From: Chlorophyllum brunneum
Taxonomy: Eukaryota > Basidiomycota > Agaricomycetes > Agaricales > Agaricaceae
NCBI GenBank assembly: GCA_963576785.1
Contig: OY756140.1
Location: forward strand, 2,914,001-2,978,000
Direction: 5' to 3'
Length of the DNA: 64,000 nt
Below the pieces are notes generated by a model that was not told where the DNA came from, did no database searches, and saw only the letters and a program-made list of their open reading frames with translations. Below are positions 51,171 to 61,632 of the stretch, piece by piece; position 1 is the stretch's first letter; each line of letters opens with the position of its first letter. The position numbers and the translations under genes were made by a program.

Positions 51171-51707
51171 GATCTCAAAATTTAGAGGGTCACAATTTGT
51201 TTGCTCGTTTCTGAGCCGATCGCTTCCGGGGGTGATAGGACAAAGCGCATTCACGGTGCTTCCGGTAGAATTGGAAAGTTAGGTTTGGCCACAGTGAGAA
51301 ATGTAGCAACCAAGGATCGATCGATATTATTGATCCATGGACTTCAACAGATGCGATCAAACTCACCCCCGTCTTACAGTGGTGATAGACGCTGGAACTT
51401 GGAACAGGAACATCTTGGGCATTATATTTCGTGGTATAGTATTGCTAAACAATACAGATGGTCGGGGAAAGCGCAGGATTAGTAAATATCAAGATAGTAT
51501 TTCACAATACGTGAAATGGCCAAAATAGGCACAGGTCATTACTTCGCAAGCGCGAATAACATGATGGGTCGGGTGCGTAAGAGTATAAATTATCACCGAG
51601 TCTGTGCTCGATGTAGCCACCGGCGCGGCGGTTAGGCGGTAATGAGTTTCCAAAGGCAGTCATTGGCAAAAGTTGAAGTTTTCCAGGATGATTAGGTGTT
51701 GTTAGAG
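51171..51707. other. Spacer between F-box gene and ABC transporter gene
   Basis: 537 bp, AT rich, between two minus-strand genes. It likely carries the F-box promoter and ABC gene 3' end. No exon-like sequence recognised. Confidence 0.45.
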
Positions 51708-54487
51708 CTAGAGGAAAGCCCGGGCTTGCAGCATCCAAATCCTTGCATACTCCCCATTCTTTTTTATTAGTGCATCATGTGTACCCTCCTCGATGATAAC
51801 AGAGTCATTCATGAAGCTTAATGGGACCATCTCGTTGGACAAAACAAATCTGGATTTAGACAATGACTTACAGAATAATGTCCGCGTGCCGAGTCAAATT
51901 TCCAAAACGGTGGGAAGAAAAGACCATGGTCTTGCTCCCTCTTAACCGACGCAAGCGCTCAAATAGATCTGAATAGAAAAATGAACAACAAACACAAAAA
52001 TGTTGGTAGACCACCTCACCATGCTCCGCGGTAGGGTCAAGACTTGCTGAAGGCTCATCAAACAGAAGCATGCCGATGCCAGCGGTTTCATTTTCATGGT
52101 CTGTGACGACAGACCTCATGAATGTTCTTGACCTGCGCAAGGAAAATATGTGATCCTGTGCTTCATTTGGAGATGTGTAACTCACAAGGCGATTCGCTGG
52201 GCCTGCCCACCAGAAACAGCCCTTCCTGGTCCTCCTGCCTCCTTTTCCATTACTTGCTTAACGACACCGTAGTCCACGACTCGTCCAAACATGCTAAAGG
52301 TTGTTGAGCGCAGGGGTATAAAGATCCGGAGGGCTGCACATACTTTGTCGTCCCCTCCGGTAGACCGGAGTAATAGTCCTTAACTGGCCGTTCAAGGTAT
52401 GTCTGATATTGCTCCGGTAATTTCTCAACGAAATCGCTAGCCCCTCCTAGTCTAGCTGCCTCTTGGATGTATTCTATATTGGTCGCATGGGGTGCGATAG
52501 GCGCTCCCAAGCCGATGTTATCAGCAATCTGAATTCTAGTCAACTTCGAATACAACATCGCGGGAGGACACTCTCACCGAGAGAGGGAAATGGGTATAGT
52601 CTTGGAAGAGAACTGAAGTCGCGCGTCTAAGATCGTCGAGTCGGAGTCGTCGAATGTCGCGACCGTCAATAAGGATTTGTCCTTCAGCGGGATCATAGAT
52701 GCGCGCGATCAGCTTGAGGATCGTGCTTTTTCCACTCCCATTAGCTCCTACAATAACCTAGAGACGATGAGTACGAATCAAGAAGGTAAACGTAAAAAAG
52801 TCGGCATACGCATAATTGACCCTTCTCTATACTAAAGGAAACCCTTCTAAGGGCCCATTCTTCGCATCCAGGGTATCTGAAACTGACATTTCTAGAGAGA
52901 GGGTTTGAGTGGCATTCTTGTTTATGTAACAAGTACCGCCTCACCTAAATTCGATACTCATACCTAACTTGAGACTTGCAGTGTCGTCTGGGAAGGGCTC
53001 GGTGCCGTCTGTGATGTGATTTTGAATTTCTGTTACTTCGTAAAGCCGTCTCACTGATAATAGTTTGTCCGCAAAGGAGTCGGTCTCGGAAAAGAGACTC
53101 CATAAGGTGAAAGTGAAGGATTGAGTGGTATGTGTAATCAAGTTCAAGGAGGCTAGTGAAATTGGAATCGATGCAGGGTATTGGATAGCACGAAGGGTAA
53201 ATACGATCTACCATAACCGTGAATCGGAGAATGAGATAACAGGAAGACCCAATTCCCGACTTACCTGGGGGAGTTCTTTGAGCGGATCCTGCAAGAGATT
53301 GACTATACCCAGCCGATCCTTGGTCCTGTTAGTAGCCGCCGCCATCCAGAAATCACCAGCGCGGTCCTTGATACGCTCAACGCCGAGCGTATACTCTGAG
53401 ACGAATTAATCACCCCTGTTCTAGTAAAATTGAACTCGACGCACGATGAAGGAGGTAGGGCCACATTCCTCCTGCTGTGATTTCCTTGCGATGTTCAGGG
53501 TCATGGACAGCTCGCTTGAGTCCTTCATTACGAATGTAGTCGGAATCCCGCGTCGTGGCAGCCCATACTGTGGAGCATACGTCAGAAAACTCACCTGGCT
53601 CCACTCGTTGAGGATAACTCACCTCCCCTGTGAAAGAAAGGCTCCCGAATTGCACCCCGCTGAAACAGTGCTTCAGAGAAGCTGAGTAGCGCGAGCAGAG
53701 GACCATCTCGCTGGTTATTAAGGACACGAACGAGAACGGACAGTTGAGAGACCAACTGTATTGCAGTTGTCATGATGTGAAAGATCATGGTCACTGTATC
53801 CCATGCAATACTGGATCGAGAGCTCGCTGGGAAGGACGATTCCAGTTGCCGCTGAATTTTCGGATCGTCGAAGGTCGGGAGGTCTAGACGGGCCATAGCA
53901 TAGAACATATGGACGGAGTAGTATTGCTTGATACGGGCATTGAGAGGCACCGCAAGGCGTTGCTTCGTGTACCGCAGCACACGTGTAACGAGGGAGCAGA
54001 GAAAGCGACCACCTGCGACCTGGAAAAGAAGTGACTTGTCCACTGTTCTGTGCTCCACAGCGGTTTGAACCTGGGGGAAAGTCAAAAACTGGCCGAATCC
54101 GGAAGGATGGGCCTACGATGTGAAGAAGTTGTCCCGAGTACCTGGATACGCATGTGAGCCTTTTTTGGGATGGATAAAACGAGGAACGACGGACCATAGT
54201 GAAAGAGCAGGAAGAAGGGACGCGATGAGCTCTATCACGAGATACGCAAACAAGAGGTAATTGCACTCTCGTATCGATGCGACGTCGGCGAGCATACGCC
54301 AGACGTAGGGAACGTTTTCTATGATGTCGAAAAGAGGCTGGAGGGTTGGCCATCTGGGGAGGCCAAGCCGGGGGGGGATTTCTTCGTAGAGGTCCCAGAC
54401 GCCGATTCTAGAGTGTCTGACGCGAGATCTGTCTTCTGGGTCGAAAGTGCCCTTGCGCATGGACCGCCTTTTGTGATGCCTGGGCAT
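51708..54487 (-). CDS. ABC-transporter-like protein (half-size, TMD-NBD)
   Basis: Thirteen exons on the minus strand (54487-54195, 54141-54117, 54070-53623, 53567-53445, 53395-53265, 53207-52945, 52891-52810, 52757-52578, 52528-52344, 52293-52186, 52132-52020, 51968-51872, 51816-51708) encode 718 aa. The N-terminal about 440 residues are a weakly hydrophobic helical domain in the position of an ABC exporter membrane domain. The nucleotide-binding domain has Walker A GANGSGKST (about 459-467), Q-loop LFQDYTHF, signature VSGGQAQR (about 600), Walker B LLFDEPSASLD, and H-loop FSSHRFG (about 670). All ATPase residues look intact. It belongs to a fungal group of MsbA/HlyB-like single-NBD proteins whose substrate is unknown. 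Half-transporters act as dimers. Exon 2 is 25 nt. Every exon phase matched, so the gene looks functional. Confidence 0.85.
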
Positions 54488-54821
54488 ACTGAGGGAGGAG
54501 TCTACTCACCTCAATTACTTATGAACTTCTCGATCGACACGTTCTGTCGTTCATCCCTGGTCACGCGTTCTGACGTCACCACGTCATCTCCGTCAGTCAT
54601 GTGACTCCGGACCTCACCTCGTGGTTACTTGTCCTCTTAGCCTCATCCGCTACGTCCGTGTATAACTCTCACCCCATTCGCTGCCCGCGTTTCGCCCTCC
54701 TGGCCCACCAAACCTCCTGGACCTTGCCGCTATGTTGCTGTCGTTTTACTTTTCGGCCTGTCTATGTTTTAAGTAATCGGATCGCCATCCAGTGGCCAAC
54801 ACCCTTCAGGAGACACAACTA

Positions 54822-55198
54822 TGTCTTCTCGACCCTCTTTTCTCCCCCCAATCTCCGCCGTACGACAAGTACTCACCCATTGTCTGAAAGCCGTCCGTGT
54901 GAACCCAAGAACTTCGGCAGAAGCATCTCGATTTGTACCTGTCAGGATCCAGTCGGTTCCGGGAGCGGGGAAATAGACCTACCTTCTTGTGGAGAAGTTT
55001 GGCTCTGTAGCCGGTTGACGCAATGACGGCCCCCCACCTGGCATTATTTATATGCAGGTTGTCGTGTTCCATCAATCTCCCGTATTTCTTCCGAGTTTGA
55101 TCGTGCAGCTCTGCTAAAAGCAACCCCGCGTCGCACCCAGCTGGGTGTATGGGCACTACTCCTCTGCGCGTTGCTCGTACTTATGAAGCCGAATTAAT
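54822..55198 (+). CDS. Possible small gene with a C-terminal membrane helix (uncertain)
   Basis: An ATG at about 54822 opens MSSRPSFLPPISAVRQVLTH. Removing two candidate introns, one of 53 nt with a GTCCGT donor and GTCAG acceptor and one of about 51 nt ending ATGCAG, joins it in frame to RTQLGVWALLLCALLVLMKPN and a TAA at about 55196-55198. The joined frame would be roughly 90 residues with a hydrophobic segment near its end. No family was recognised, and the donors and acceptors are only moderately good. It may equally be 5' leader of a neighbour or chance. Treat as a candidate only. Confidence 0.22.
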
Positions 55199-55668
55199 GG
55201 ACATAAACTTCTCAGCTGGAATAATAACGGGGATTTGACGCACAATCTATGTTGAAGGTGCTACTGCACTCTTGGCACTCGGCCTTCCAGACATTTCCCG
55301 AGATTCACTCCTCGCATCCGCGCTTTCAATATTGCTTAGGTTGCGTTTACCGTTCGACCGCCATCCTTGTCCTTGCTACATTCTCTTGGAACCTCGTACG
55401 CCCTCGGTTGCTGGTGCATCCTGACACACCTTCCGCCGGTTATTCCGCGGCAAAGCTGCTCTCTCACTGGCATCATCTGCTGAATTGTGAACGCTTCGAC
55501 TCTGACGTCTACTCGCATCTCAGGTCTTCTGACCCTCCGATAGTCGCCCCCATGCCACTTAAGGCTGCAAGCGTAGCGGCCCGGTGGGCACCGTAGACAG
55601 CACACCCTCTTGACGATGATGTAGGAATTTGCTCATGCATGTCTTCGGTACAAGATGATGTACAAGTA

Positions 55669-55677
55669 TTTAAGGGG
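55669..55677 (+). promoter_or_regulatory. TATA-like box of the AA9 LPMO gene
   Basis: A TATTTAAGG element lies about 45-50 bp before the start codon of the secreted oxidase, in a spacing usual for a fungal TATA box of an inducible gene. Confidence 0.45.
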
Positions 55678-55718
55678 CCTGAACGAGGCAACTGCCTGGC
55701 AGGTGCCCTACCTTCAAT

Positions 55719-56856
55719 ATGTTTAAATTCGCCTGTGCTGCTGCCATCGCCCTACTCGGTTTCGTCTCCCGTGTTCAAGCCCACGGCTACGTCCAGGAAG
55801 TGACGTTGGGCTCGACTGTATACACTGGTTACTTGCCCTACACCGACCCGTACGTCTGATTTTCATCCTTATGCTTTTTTTAATGGCTTTCTACCACAGA
55901 TATATGAACCCTCAGCCCGAACGCATCATTCGAAAAATTCCTGGAAACGGTCCCATTACAGATATCACCCTGATCGAGTAAGTTGTACAGTGCTACCTTA
56001 GTGTAGCCACTCATCCTTCTTGTAGTCTTCAGTGTAACGGCTGGTCTGCGGGTGGTGCACAGTATGTCGGCTCTGCCCCCGCCCCCATCTATGGCACCGT
56101 CGCCGCTGGCGCCGAAGTCAAGTTGAATTGGACTCTGTGGCCCGACAGTCACAAGGGTCCTATGATCACTTATATGGCTCGCGCCCCCACCGATATCACC
56201 GAATGGTTACCTGGGACGGAGTAAGTCCTCAATATCCCTGCTTGGACCGTGCGATTGACGTGCGACTGTGGTTAGTGCAGTATGGTTCAAGGTCGATGAA
56301 ATGGGCAAGGATTCCTCTGGAAAATGGGCTGCGTCTGATATCCTTAATGCCAATAACGGTATCTACACGTTCAACATCCCCAGAAACTTGAAACCCGGTC
56401 AATATATCATCCGCCATGAGATGTAGGCGATCGTTCGAGTATCATTGAAGGATTGTAACTGATTGCATTTTAGCCTTGCTCTTCATACTGCCTACACCTA
56501 CCCTGGTGCTCAGTTCTACCCCAGTTGTATCCAGGTCGAAGTCACAGGCTCTGGTAGTGCTTTCCCCTCGTCCTTCGTTTCCTTCCCTGGTGCGTATACC
56601 CCAAGTACCCCAGGAATCGTGTACGACATCTACACCAGTACGTTTGATTCTCTCATCATCATAAGATTAATTTGATGCTGATCTCCTGTACAGACACAGG
56701 CGTAAGCCCTCCCTCTTTTTGCCCCCGGCCCACTGACATACTAATTTTTTTGGTACTAGTCATACCCCATTCCTGGCCCTTCTGTGTAAGTTCCAATCCT
56801 CACATTACGGGAATGGATCATGGGCTGACAGGTTTTCTTTCAGCTGGACTGGTTGA
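55719..56856 (+). CDS. AA9 family lytic polysaccharide monooxygenase (secreted)
   Basis: Eight exons (55719-55849, 55900-55977, 56026-56220, 56276-56422, 56474-56637, 56694-56701, 56760-56785, 56844-56856) encode 253 aa. A 21-residue signal peptide ends ...RVQA, so the mature protein starts with the copper-ligand His (HGYVQEV). The second copper His is in WPDSHKGP (about residue 112) and the axial Tyr in GAQFYPSC (about residue 199), completing the histidine brace; second-sphere His188 and Gln197 are also present. AA9 enzymes oxidatively cleave cellulose or xyloglucan chains with help from peroxide or reductants. The length fits a single catalytic domain, with no cellulose-binding module. The short 3' exons, including one of 8 nt, make the C-terminus (VWTG) easy to miss. 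This gene points to a plant-degrading lifestyle. Confidence 0.92.
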
Positions 56857-57172
56857 ACTTAGTGTCCATCTTTCGTAATACGGTAGAAATCTTTGCTATG
56901 ATAGGATACAATTATCTGTTGCTCATGAATACAACTGAAATTAAGTCATGTGTGCGGTATCCAGTGAACTTGTGGTGACGCTGTGACTTGAGTTTCACAG
57001 AATGGGTGATATAGAATATTTTTCAAAGCCCGGAGTATACATATAACGCCCATACACGGTGTAGCTTTTTGTATCGAAGCAAATAAGTAAATCGTTATCG
57101 AAATACACAGTTAAGGAGACTCAAGAGAACCGAAAGTAAGGCACGAGTAATATCTCTGTTACCGTACAATTT
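56857..57172. terminator. Convergent 3' region between the LPMO and thiolase genes
   Basis: 316 bp between facing stop codons, AT rich; presumed polyadenylation region for both genes. Nothing else recognised. Confidence 0.4.
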
Positions 57173-59120
57173 TTAGAGCTTAGCATGATGAAGAATGTAT
57201 TCAGATGTCTTCTTGGACTTGACCTTATCCACATCGGCCATGGTGATCGGCTTACATTCGCAAGCATGATTGTAACCCAATCTATACGAACGAAAGGAGT
57301 CAGTCTCGGGCTCGGAAGCGAATGAGTATAGCAAATGGGGGCTGAAGATACATTGGGATAGGAAGTCAAAAATCCAATGCCAACGAAACGGCATCCAGAC
57401 TTGCTGTAGCTCATCACTCACCTTGTCCTCCCATCAAGTCCACCAGGTTTATAGAACTCCGGCCTCCGGAGAAGTGAAACCACGACGGCACCTCCAAGTC
57501 CAACATTATGGACCAAACCATATTTACCCCGTGAGTCGGGGATATCAAAAAGCCCAGGAGCCTGCATGGGTCCAGCCCAATTACGGAGCTGCATCATGAT
57601 GTAGAAGTGCATGCCAAGACCTGTTGCGCCAAGCGGGTGGCCCTTAGCCTCGAGCCCACCGCTCGGATTCACGACATATTTGCCACCATACTGTATATAG
57701 AAATTAACGAGGCAGTCAAGAGGAGAGAGGGGGGTCGTACAGTGTTATCTCCTCGTTCGACGAACTTACAAGCTTCGTCCTCTTTACAGAGTCCAAGGGC
57801 AGGGTACGTGATTAACTAGTTTATCAAACTGTCAGCTCTGCATCATTTTGTTGCGTAGCAATTCACCTCATTGGCGGCGAAACAATCGTGCAGTTCGACT
57901 ACTCCAACTTGGTCTCGACCCTGACCAGGAGCAAACCCTGCATCCTTGAACACTTTATCTGCACAGGTTTTAGCCATCTCGTAGCCGACGACTTCCATAG
58001 GGCTACGACCATCGAAAGTACCCGGGCCATCGGTCGCCAAATGCATGGCAACAACTTCGATGGCTTGGTTCTGAAGACCGTGTTTATGCACGAAACCTTC
58101 CGAAGCAACGACACAAGCCGCAGCACCGTCCTGAAATAAGGATGAGAGGTAAGTTTGTCAAGAAGGTGATTGTTTAGGTCGTTGGAATGACAAACAGATG
58201 TAGGGCTGCACATAAATTTGGTGAGTTGCTTGGTGATCTTGGGAGCCGCCTTGACTTGCTCGACGCTCCATCCATCCCGAAATTGCGAATAGGGATTATT
58301 CACAGAGTGTTTGTGGTTCTTAGAAGCTGTACGACTTCAGTATAACGCTCGCTTCAGCTCAGAGAAGCCAGATTCACCAATCATAGCCAAGTGATCCACG
58401 CCACCACCGTACTTGGCAAAATATTCCTTTGCACCATTGTCAAACATCCTTGGTGCACCTGGCCCATGGTTCTCACCGAACTCTTCCTCGAGTTCATAGG
58501 ATCGTTTGTTAATAAGAAGGGTTGGGGGTGGTCGATCAGGGAAGTTGGTGCCGAGACTACCGGGCTTCATGCGCTCAAATCCGAGAGCGAGGGAACATTC
58601 AACTTGACCGTATTTGACAGCATTGTTGGCCTGGAAGAGAGCAGCAGATCCGGTTGAACAGTTGTTATTAACATTGACGATAGGGATGTGGGTGAGGCCG
58701 AGGTTGTAGAGTGAGCGCTGTTGAAGGGTTAGATAACCTGAAACCGAGAGTGGCAGGGTTGAGCACGCCTACTTGTCCAGCTGTGGAGTCACCATAGCAG
58801 TAGCCGACAAAGGCAGTTTCAATTGCATCGTAGGTGATACCTGTGAAATGGGAGAATGAATGGATTGAGCCAGTATTCCTGTTAAATTGACGCACCAGCG
58901 TCTAGCAGTGCTTTCGTGGCGGCCTCTAGGCCCATCTAAAACGTTGTTAGGTAACTTCATCTCATTCTTCAAAGGCCACCCACGTCTTCTGTCGTCCTCT
59001 TGCCACGGGGCTGAGAGACTCCTGTAAATAATGTCGTGTAGACATCGTGAAACTCCAGCCTACCTTAATGAATGCCGTGCATCCAGCGCCAATCAAGAAT
59101 GTCCTTCGTCCGTTAGCCAT
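57173..59120 (-). CDS. SCP2-type (SCPx-like) thiolase, peroxisomal
   Basis: Ten exons on the minus strand (59120-59064, 59010-58984, 58935-58896, 58840-58773, 58717-58378, 58326-58196, 58130-57867, 57815-57741, 57690-57422, 57281-57173) encode 459 aa. Thiolase landmarks: the acyl-accepting Cys in [13 protein letters not shown] (about Cys84), the HDCFAANE motif (about 302-309), and [14 protein letters not shown] (about 345-358). These define the SCP2/SCPx thiolase branch, which cleaves 3-oxoacyl-CoA in beta-oxidation. There is no SCP2 lipid-transfer domain; the protein ends after the thiolase fold. The last three residues are AKL, a peroxisomal targeting signal type 1 variant, encoded in the final exon after a 140-nt intron. 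The start [13 protein letters not shown] fits the family. Identification is secure; the exact chain-length substrate is unknown. Confidence 0.92.
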
Positions 59121-59783
59121 TTCTTACTCGTTAATGTGGGGAAGATTAGGATAGGCAAGTAGTATTAGATGAACGTTTGTCCGCTGATATTGGTGGGACA
59201 TAGTCGGCTCACCGGATAACTTTCATTCCGGTGGATTAAAGTGGACCCAAGCTTCCATACTCTTCAATCCGCTTTTGGACTGAAAGTTCACTTCTGAGGA
59301 TTTATTCACGGGCGACCTGCCAAGGCTTTTTTACATTGGCCCCCTTCAATATTCGACGTGGACTCGTATCCTCGAGTTGTAATTTATTATTAATCCTCCG
59401 CTGCGCCAAAGCTCTTTATGCCAAAACCCCCACCCACGGCTTATTTTCGTCTATTAGCCCTTGTAGAGTGTATCCTCAAGGTATTAACGCTCAATTACTC
59501 CCTTTCCGTAGCGCACATCGAGCAACAATGGAAGCAACGAACTCGCGTTGGACTACTCCTTCAAGTTGATCTCCCTCAGCCACATTTACACCACAATCCT
59601 CAACATTATTTTACCTTGGTTTCTGCCTTTTTACTGGGTCATGACGGCGGAGCGACCAATCTTGCAGACCCCTTCCTAGCAACCGTGCACTCAGCGGGGT
59701 CTAACACGATAGGTTACGCTCTCCATCGCACATCCCGCTCCTCAGCTTCATCAGAGACGGTCAGGATGAGCTTAAAGAGACAA
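59121..59783. other. Spacer between thiolase start and Dnmt2 stop
   Basis: 663 bp between two minus-strand genes. A plus-strand frame at 59418-59849 runs antisense into the Dnmt2 end but shows no domain and no start context, so I do not call it. The region is probably the thiolase promoter. Confidence 0.45.
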
Positions 59784-61155
59784 TTAGTCGGTGAACAGAT
59801 ATTCTATGAGATTTTGTACAACGGTAACATTTACACTGTTTCCGATTAATTTGTACTGGGATCGAAGTGTGACGTCTTTGGCGTTTGGCCACTTGAACTT
59901 GGACGGCTCAGTAGAATCCACGCGAGGGTTGAAGCCAAATATCCTGAGGAGCTCCTGAGGGGAGAAATATCGTAATCGGAGAGGATCCAAGATCCGCACA
60001 GCATCTGGACCATCGGGACGAGCAGCGGCGAACTCGTTAAATACAGTCGTGGTCTAGCCGATAGCGGAGTTACAAAGCGGTTACACAAGGGACATGAAGG
60101 ACGTACATCGAGCTCCTCATTCATCTGGATGACTGATCCAGCACCTTGGACGAGCTGTGTGTATCCTGAAAACTGGTGAGCGACGCCTCATGGATTGAGA
60201 AGAGCACTTACCCCTGGTAAAGCAACAAGATCTGCGGGAAGATGGATATATCACGTCGAAGAGACGACCCCACTTGAAGAGAACTTGGTCGGGTATTGCG
60301 TAATGGGTAGTTTCATCTGAACTATCGAGGTAAGAGCTGAGATTGGGAATGCGAACATCGCTAGGCTTCTTTGAGTCGTCGAAGCGATCGTCAATCCAAT
60401 CTTCTCCCTGACCAGGAATGTGCCTCCAAACACGGTCGACGTCCTCTCCTGTGGAGTGGGCCAACCGCAGAGGATGTTTTTTGGCGAGAAAGTAGTACCT
60501 TAACCTCGAGTTCGGGACGCCAAACTGGAGCGGAGTCAAGAGTAATTGGAGGGTGTTGTATCCAAGCGACCGCATGGCGGATACAAGTGTCTGTCGAGTG
60601 ATAGAAGTCTTGCCAGCGGGAGGCGAGAACTCAGATGGGGTCGAGCGAGAGTGACGATATGAAGCACCTCGAAACTGGCCACGTTCTCCACTAAAATGCG
60701 GGACGGCAAAGCACTCATTTTTTCCAGCTGTGGCAGTATCTCCCGGACAAGATAGAGAAAAGATTGGGCACGGGGATCATCAGCACCCTTTGCATTTGGG
60801 TTGAGAACAGTGTAGGGCTGGCAGGCGGGAGAAAGCAGCCAGAGATCCGCATTGTGGGCGGCGAGCTGGACTGCTGAGAGCCCGGAGATGTCTGTCTAAG
60901 AAGTGGGCGGATATCAGCATATCGAAAGGAGGAAGGAAGACTGGAGAACTTTTTGGATGATGTTGGGTGGGTGATTGATGCGATAAACTTGACAGGCCGC
61001 CGGGTCCCAGTCAAATGCCTGGACAACAGTGCCATCAACGGAACTGCGCTGCAAAGCGAGATGGAGACCACCTGTAGAGACACATTAGCTATGTCGTCGA
61101 ATTTTGGCGGATGCGCACCTATCCCAGCATAAAACTCGAGTGCACGAACTGGCAT
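59784..61155 (-). CDS. dnmt2: Dnmt2/Trdmt1 tRNA(Asp) cytosine-5 methyltransferase homolog
   Basis: Six exons on the minus strand (61155-61119, 61071-60950, 60895-60668, 60590-60212, 60165-60107, 60053-59784) encode 364 aa, close to other Dnmt2 proteins. The SAM-binding motif I is RALEFYAGIGGLH. The catalytic Cys (about residue 78) sits in SPACQPYT rather than the usual PPC. Motif VI is VENVASFE. The target-recognition region has the Dnmt2-diagnostic CFT followed by an Arg-Gly (about 252-256), and the C-terminus carries GNSVNVTVV (motif X). Dnmt2 enzymes methylate C38 of tRNA(Asp), using the DNA-methyltransferase fold. The gene is head to head with a PHD-finger gene. The CFT and overall length argue for Dnmt2 rather than a true DNA methyltransferase. 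Confidence 0.9.
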
Positions 61156-61632
61156 CACAAGAGAAGAGAACCAATTAGTGCTTATGTAACGTTCATTCAT
61201 TGTATCTCTGCAGGGCTCCTCAGCCTCGTTCTCTCCCCTCGCCGCCCCAGCCTCTCCCGCTCTACCCCTCCTGCGACGCCCAGTCTCCTCTCTTCCGTTC
61301 CTTCTGTTTTCCTTCCCCCAAAGTCAGCCAGTTTCGTCTTATGTCCACGACAGGCGCCCAGGGTCATCCTGATTCTGAGAGTGCAACCAATTTGCCTCCC
61401 AATCAAGCCACCTTCATTTCTTCCCAGACCCTGCCACCTCCGTGCTCATATCTTCTTCTTCCCTCCCCCCCACCACTCCCTCGGCCTCAACAACCTTCTG
61501 AACAACAGCCTTTAACGCTTCCTGATATGACCTCATTGACTTCCATCCCACGGTACGCACGGCCCCCAATTCAATACCTTCGTCCTCGGTCTCATTCAAC
61601 TTCAACCACCACTCTTCAGCACTCAACTTAGG
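61156..61632. promoter_or_regulatory. Divergent spacer between Dnmt2 and the PHD-finger gene
   Basis: 477 bp, strongly pyrimidine rich on the plus strand, as is common for fungal leaders. A plus-strand frame at 61200-61631 is a by-product of this CT bias, low complexity and Pro/Ser rich, and stops just before the PHD start. Confidence 0.5.

Larger units (their letters stand above)
54488..55718. other. Region between ABC gene and AA9 LPMO gene
   Basis: 1.23 kb between divergently transcribed genes. It must hold both promoters. The plus strand from about 54822 shows a possible small gene (listed separately); the rest, including plus-strand frame 55249-55596, has no recognisable product. Confidence 0.45.

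Noticed and set aside
59418..59849. 143-codon plus-strand frame antisense to the end of Dnmt2
   Set aside because: No domain, low complexity at its start, and it overlaps well-supported coding sequence on the other strand.
61200..61631. Plus-strand open frame of 143 codons before the PHD gene
   Set aside because: Low-complexity Pro/Ser frame caused by CT-rich promoter sequence, with no conserved motif and a stop just before the real start.
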